In this document: in pieces, positions 41,078-42,160 of the stretch
Layout of the letters: each line of letters begins with the position of its first letter
How positions within the stretch are numbered: position 1 is the stretch's first letter
NCBI GenBank assembly: GCA_031291795.1
Contig: JARLIJ010000195.1
Coordinates: 1-42,160 of the forward strand
Source of the DNA: Acetobacteraceae bacterium
Lineage (GTDB): Bacteria; Pseudomonadota; Alphaproteobacteria; Acetobacterales; Acetobacteraceae
Direction: 5' to 3'
Length of the DNA stretch: 42,160 nucleotides
The notes under the pieces: model-generated
Told to the model about the DNA's origin: nothing
The model's database searches: none
What the model saw: the letters and a program-made list of their open reading frames with translations, nothing else
Position numbers and translations under genes: made by a program

Positions 41078-41835
41078 GACTGAGCGCAATCGTTCCGTCG
41101 CACGAAGGCCCCAAGCCCGGCGAAGATCTGATCGACGGTCGCCAAGCAGTGCTGCACGAACGTGTCGCTAAGATAGAAGACCCACGGTTTGCCGTCGCTG
41201 GTCGCCTGGCTAAACCAGCCCTGTGGCCAGCCGTCGGTCACGATTCTGCGTTCGAAGGCGCTCCGCTCATTGTCGGGCCACTCAAAGCCGAGATGGAACA
41301 TCTTGTTCCGGTAGCCGAAGAGCGCGGCCAGTGTCTTGTGCAGATCAGCTGGCAGATCGGCGGCAAGTCCGGTCGCATCCGCCAGCTCTGCAATGCCGTC
41401 GACCAGATGCGGCCGATCCGGGGACGCGCGACGGCAGTCCCACTGCTTGTCTTTCGGCATGGTCCATCGCGCATGGGGGATGGGAGCCCGGCCGTTACGA
41501 TCCCAAAGATCGCGGATGCCGGGGAAGGCTTGCTTGAATAGCGACTCGACGAATGGAGCCAACATGCCCACCGCCGCCATGCTGTGCGCGGCATCCTGGA
41601 ACACCGACTGATGCAGGTGATCAACCCAATCATCGATGGCGCGCTCGTTCGCGCTGCCTGAGGCACGCTTGGCGAAGGCTTCGATCGCTTTGATCTCGTT
41701 CGAAAGCGCTTCGTCGGCTTGGCCATGGAGTCGCAGCAAACCGCGGATGGCGTAGAGTTGGGCGTCATAGTCTGGCGAGCCCAGGACAAACGATGCCAGG
41801 AACCGGTCGTCAAACTCTGATAGATCCATTGGCAT
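41074..41835 (-). CDS. Helical protein with HEPN-like RNxxxH motif
   Basis: A 253-residue, mostly helical protein without a family I can name. Near the C-terminus LFGYRNKMFHLGFEWP contains Arg176, Asn177 and His181, the R-N-x3-H (R-x4-H) pattern that marks HEPN-superfamily RNases of toxin and anti-phage systems. Helices flank it on both sides as expected (LHKTLAAL before, FYLSDTFVQHCLATVDQIF after). There is no signal or membrane segment. The stop overlaps the nuclease gene start as GTGA, and the upstream remnant gene ends 7 bp before its ATG, so all three form one transcript. The HEPN assignment rests on motif and context only. Confidence 0.65.
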   Translation of the reverse strand: MPMDLSEFDDRFLASFVLGSPDYDAQLYAIRGLLRLHGQADEALSNEIKAIEAFAKRASGSANERAIDDWVDHLHQSVFQDAAHSMAAVGMLAPFVESLFKQAFPGIRDLWDRNGRAPIPHARWTMPKDKQWDCRRASPDRPHLVDGIAELADATGLAADLPADLHKTLAALFGYRNKMFHLGFEWPDNERSAFERRIVTDGWPQGWFSQATSDGKPWVFYLSDTFVQHCLATVDQIFAGLGAFVRRNDCAQS

Positions 41836-41842
41836 GTGCAGC

Positions 41843-42034
41843 TCACCGTCCGAATTGGAGGCGGCGCAGGAACGTCCGTGCCGTGATGAGGACCAAGTGC
41901 AGCCGAAACGTGCTGTGATCCTCGTCGGAGAGCCCGGGATGCGAACCCTCGGTATGCAGCATCTTGAACACGCCGTTGATGTAGTTCTTGCCGTCCTGGG
42001 TCCATTCGTTTCGGTCGATAGCTAGGGCGTGTCG
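41843..42034 (-). pseudogene. C-terminal remnant of a gene cut by an IS element
   Basis: An open frame of about 63 codons with no start, ending at the TGA at 41843-41845. The readable part, NEWTQDGKNYINGVFKMLHT followed by SHPGLSDEDHSTFRLHLVL and ARTFLRRLQFGR, looks like a genuine protein C-terminus. Upstream it runs into the insertion-sequence end near 42,025 and meets an in-frame stop inside it at 42035-42037. It was presumably the first gene of the operon with the HEPN-like and nuclease-like genes. Its family is not recognised, and the rest, if it survives, lies beyond the IS outside the window. Confidence 0.7.
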
Positions 42035-42036
42035 TC

Positions 42037-42068
42037 AAATAGGGGATTCCGGAAATAGGGGATTCCGG
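42037..42068 (+). repeat. Two tandem 16-bp copies near the IS end
   Basis: AAATAGGGGATTCCGG occurs twice in direct succession, at 42037-42052 and 42053-42068, between the IS end and the transposase start. It may be transposase-binding sequence or a small duplication. Confidence 0.85.
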
Positions 42069-42118
42069 CGCGGCGCAAAGTTCGATTCATAGGCAGTCAG
42101 CCAATTTGGAGCTGACCG

Positions 42119-42160
42119 ATGCGCCGCTATGCCCTTCGTGACGATCAATGGGACCGTATC
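42119..42160 (+). CDS. IS5-family transposase, N-terminus only
   Basis: Fourteen codons, MRRYALRDDQWDRI, before the window ends. The LRDDQWDRI start is characteristic of IS5-family (DUF4096-type N-terminal) transposases. GGAG lies seven bases before the ATG. Reading is toward the right, away from the interrupted operon. Confidence 0.8.
   Translation, partial: MRRYALRDDQWDRI

Larger units (their letters stand above)
42023..42160 (+). mobile_element. Left end of an IS5-family insertion sequence (truncated by window)
   Basis: The element appears to begin at about 42,023-42,027 in the context GCTAGGGCGTGTCGTC. CTAG/TA-type targets and GTGTCGTCAAA-like ends are usual for IS5-family (IS427/IS1031-like) elements. 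It interrupts an operon gene and holds the start of a transposase. The other inverted repeat is outside the window, so the exact boundary is not fixed. Confidence 0.75.

Overview
The window looks like an alphaproteobacterial chromosome, most likely of the Rhodospirillales/Acetobacteraceae type. DNA left of position 25,150 is very GC-rich. It carries an alphaproteobacterial-style RibA with a degenerate N-terminal half, a conserved OmpR-type regulator, a COG3786 L,D-transpeptidase, a CnoX/LON/Trm112/DUF971 string, and Pro/Gly/His-rich secreted proteins. The taxonomic call is inference; no rRNA gene is present to settle it.

Positions 1-25,233 read as ordinary core chromosome. In order they hold: the 3'-truncated livH permease gene; a GT87-like membrane protein; a Tat-exported dienelactone hydrolase; NADP isocitrate dehydrogenase; two large hybrid histidine kinases flanking a NUDIX gene and two small genes; a tandem universal stress protein; two secreted/lipoprotein genes; an HD hydrolase coupled to an acyl-CoA dehydrogenase; a soluble transhydrogenase (SthA); an FAH-family hydrolase overlapping exonuclease III; a response regulator divergent from ribA and an L,D-transpeptidase gene; and the four-gene cnoX-LON-Trm112-DUF971 operon. 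The block ends at a tRNA-Gly(GCC) gene with its own promoter and terminator.

Right of the tRNA the content changes to accessory genes, as expected when a tRNA 3' end serves as an integration site, although no integrase or second att copy is visible. Positions 25,234-29,300 carry defence-like genes: a DUF4365 nuclease-like/TPR protein, and a convergent DUF4238 plus HNH-like pair.

Positions 29,800-36,950 form a DNA-alkylation-repair island. It contains ada-alkA-unknown-alkB joined by ATGA overlaps, a small gene, then an ogt-2OG oxygenase pair and another ogt. Three methyltransferases therefore lie within 5.6 kb. A near-identical 24-bp motif sits 59 and 58 bp upstream of ada and the first ogt, with a third copy after alkB, so this block probably responds as one regulon. 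The uncharacterised gene between alkA and alkB has a cysteine segment resembling Ada's metal-binding domain.

An AraC regulator divergent from an SDR gene follows. The last 3 kb is a minus-strand operon of unrecognised genes: a large protein with a PD-(D/E)XK nuclease signature, a protein with a HEPN-like R-N-x3-H motif, and the C-terminal remnant of a third gene cut by an IS5-type insertion sequence that runs off the window. This operon is the best candidate for an undescribed defence system.
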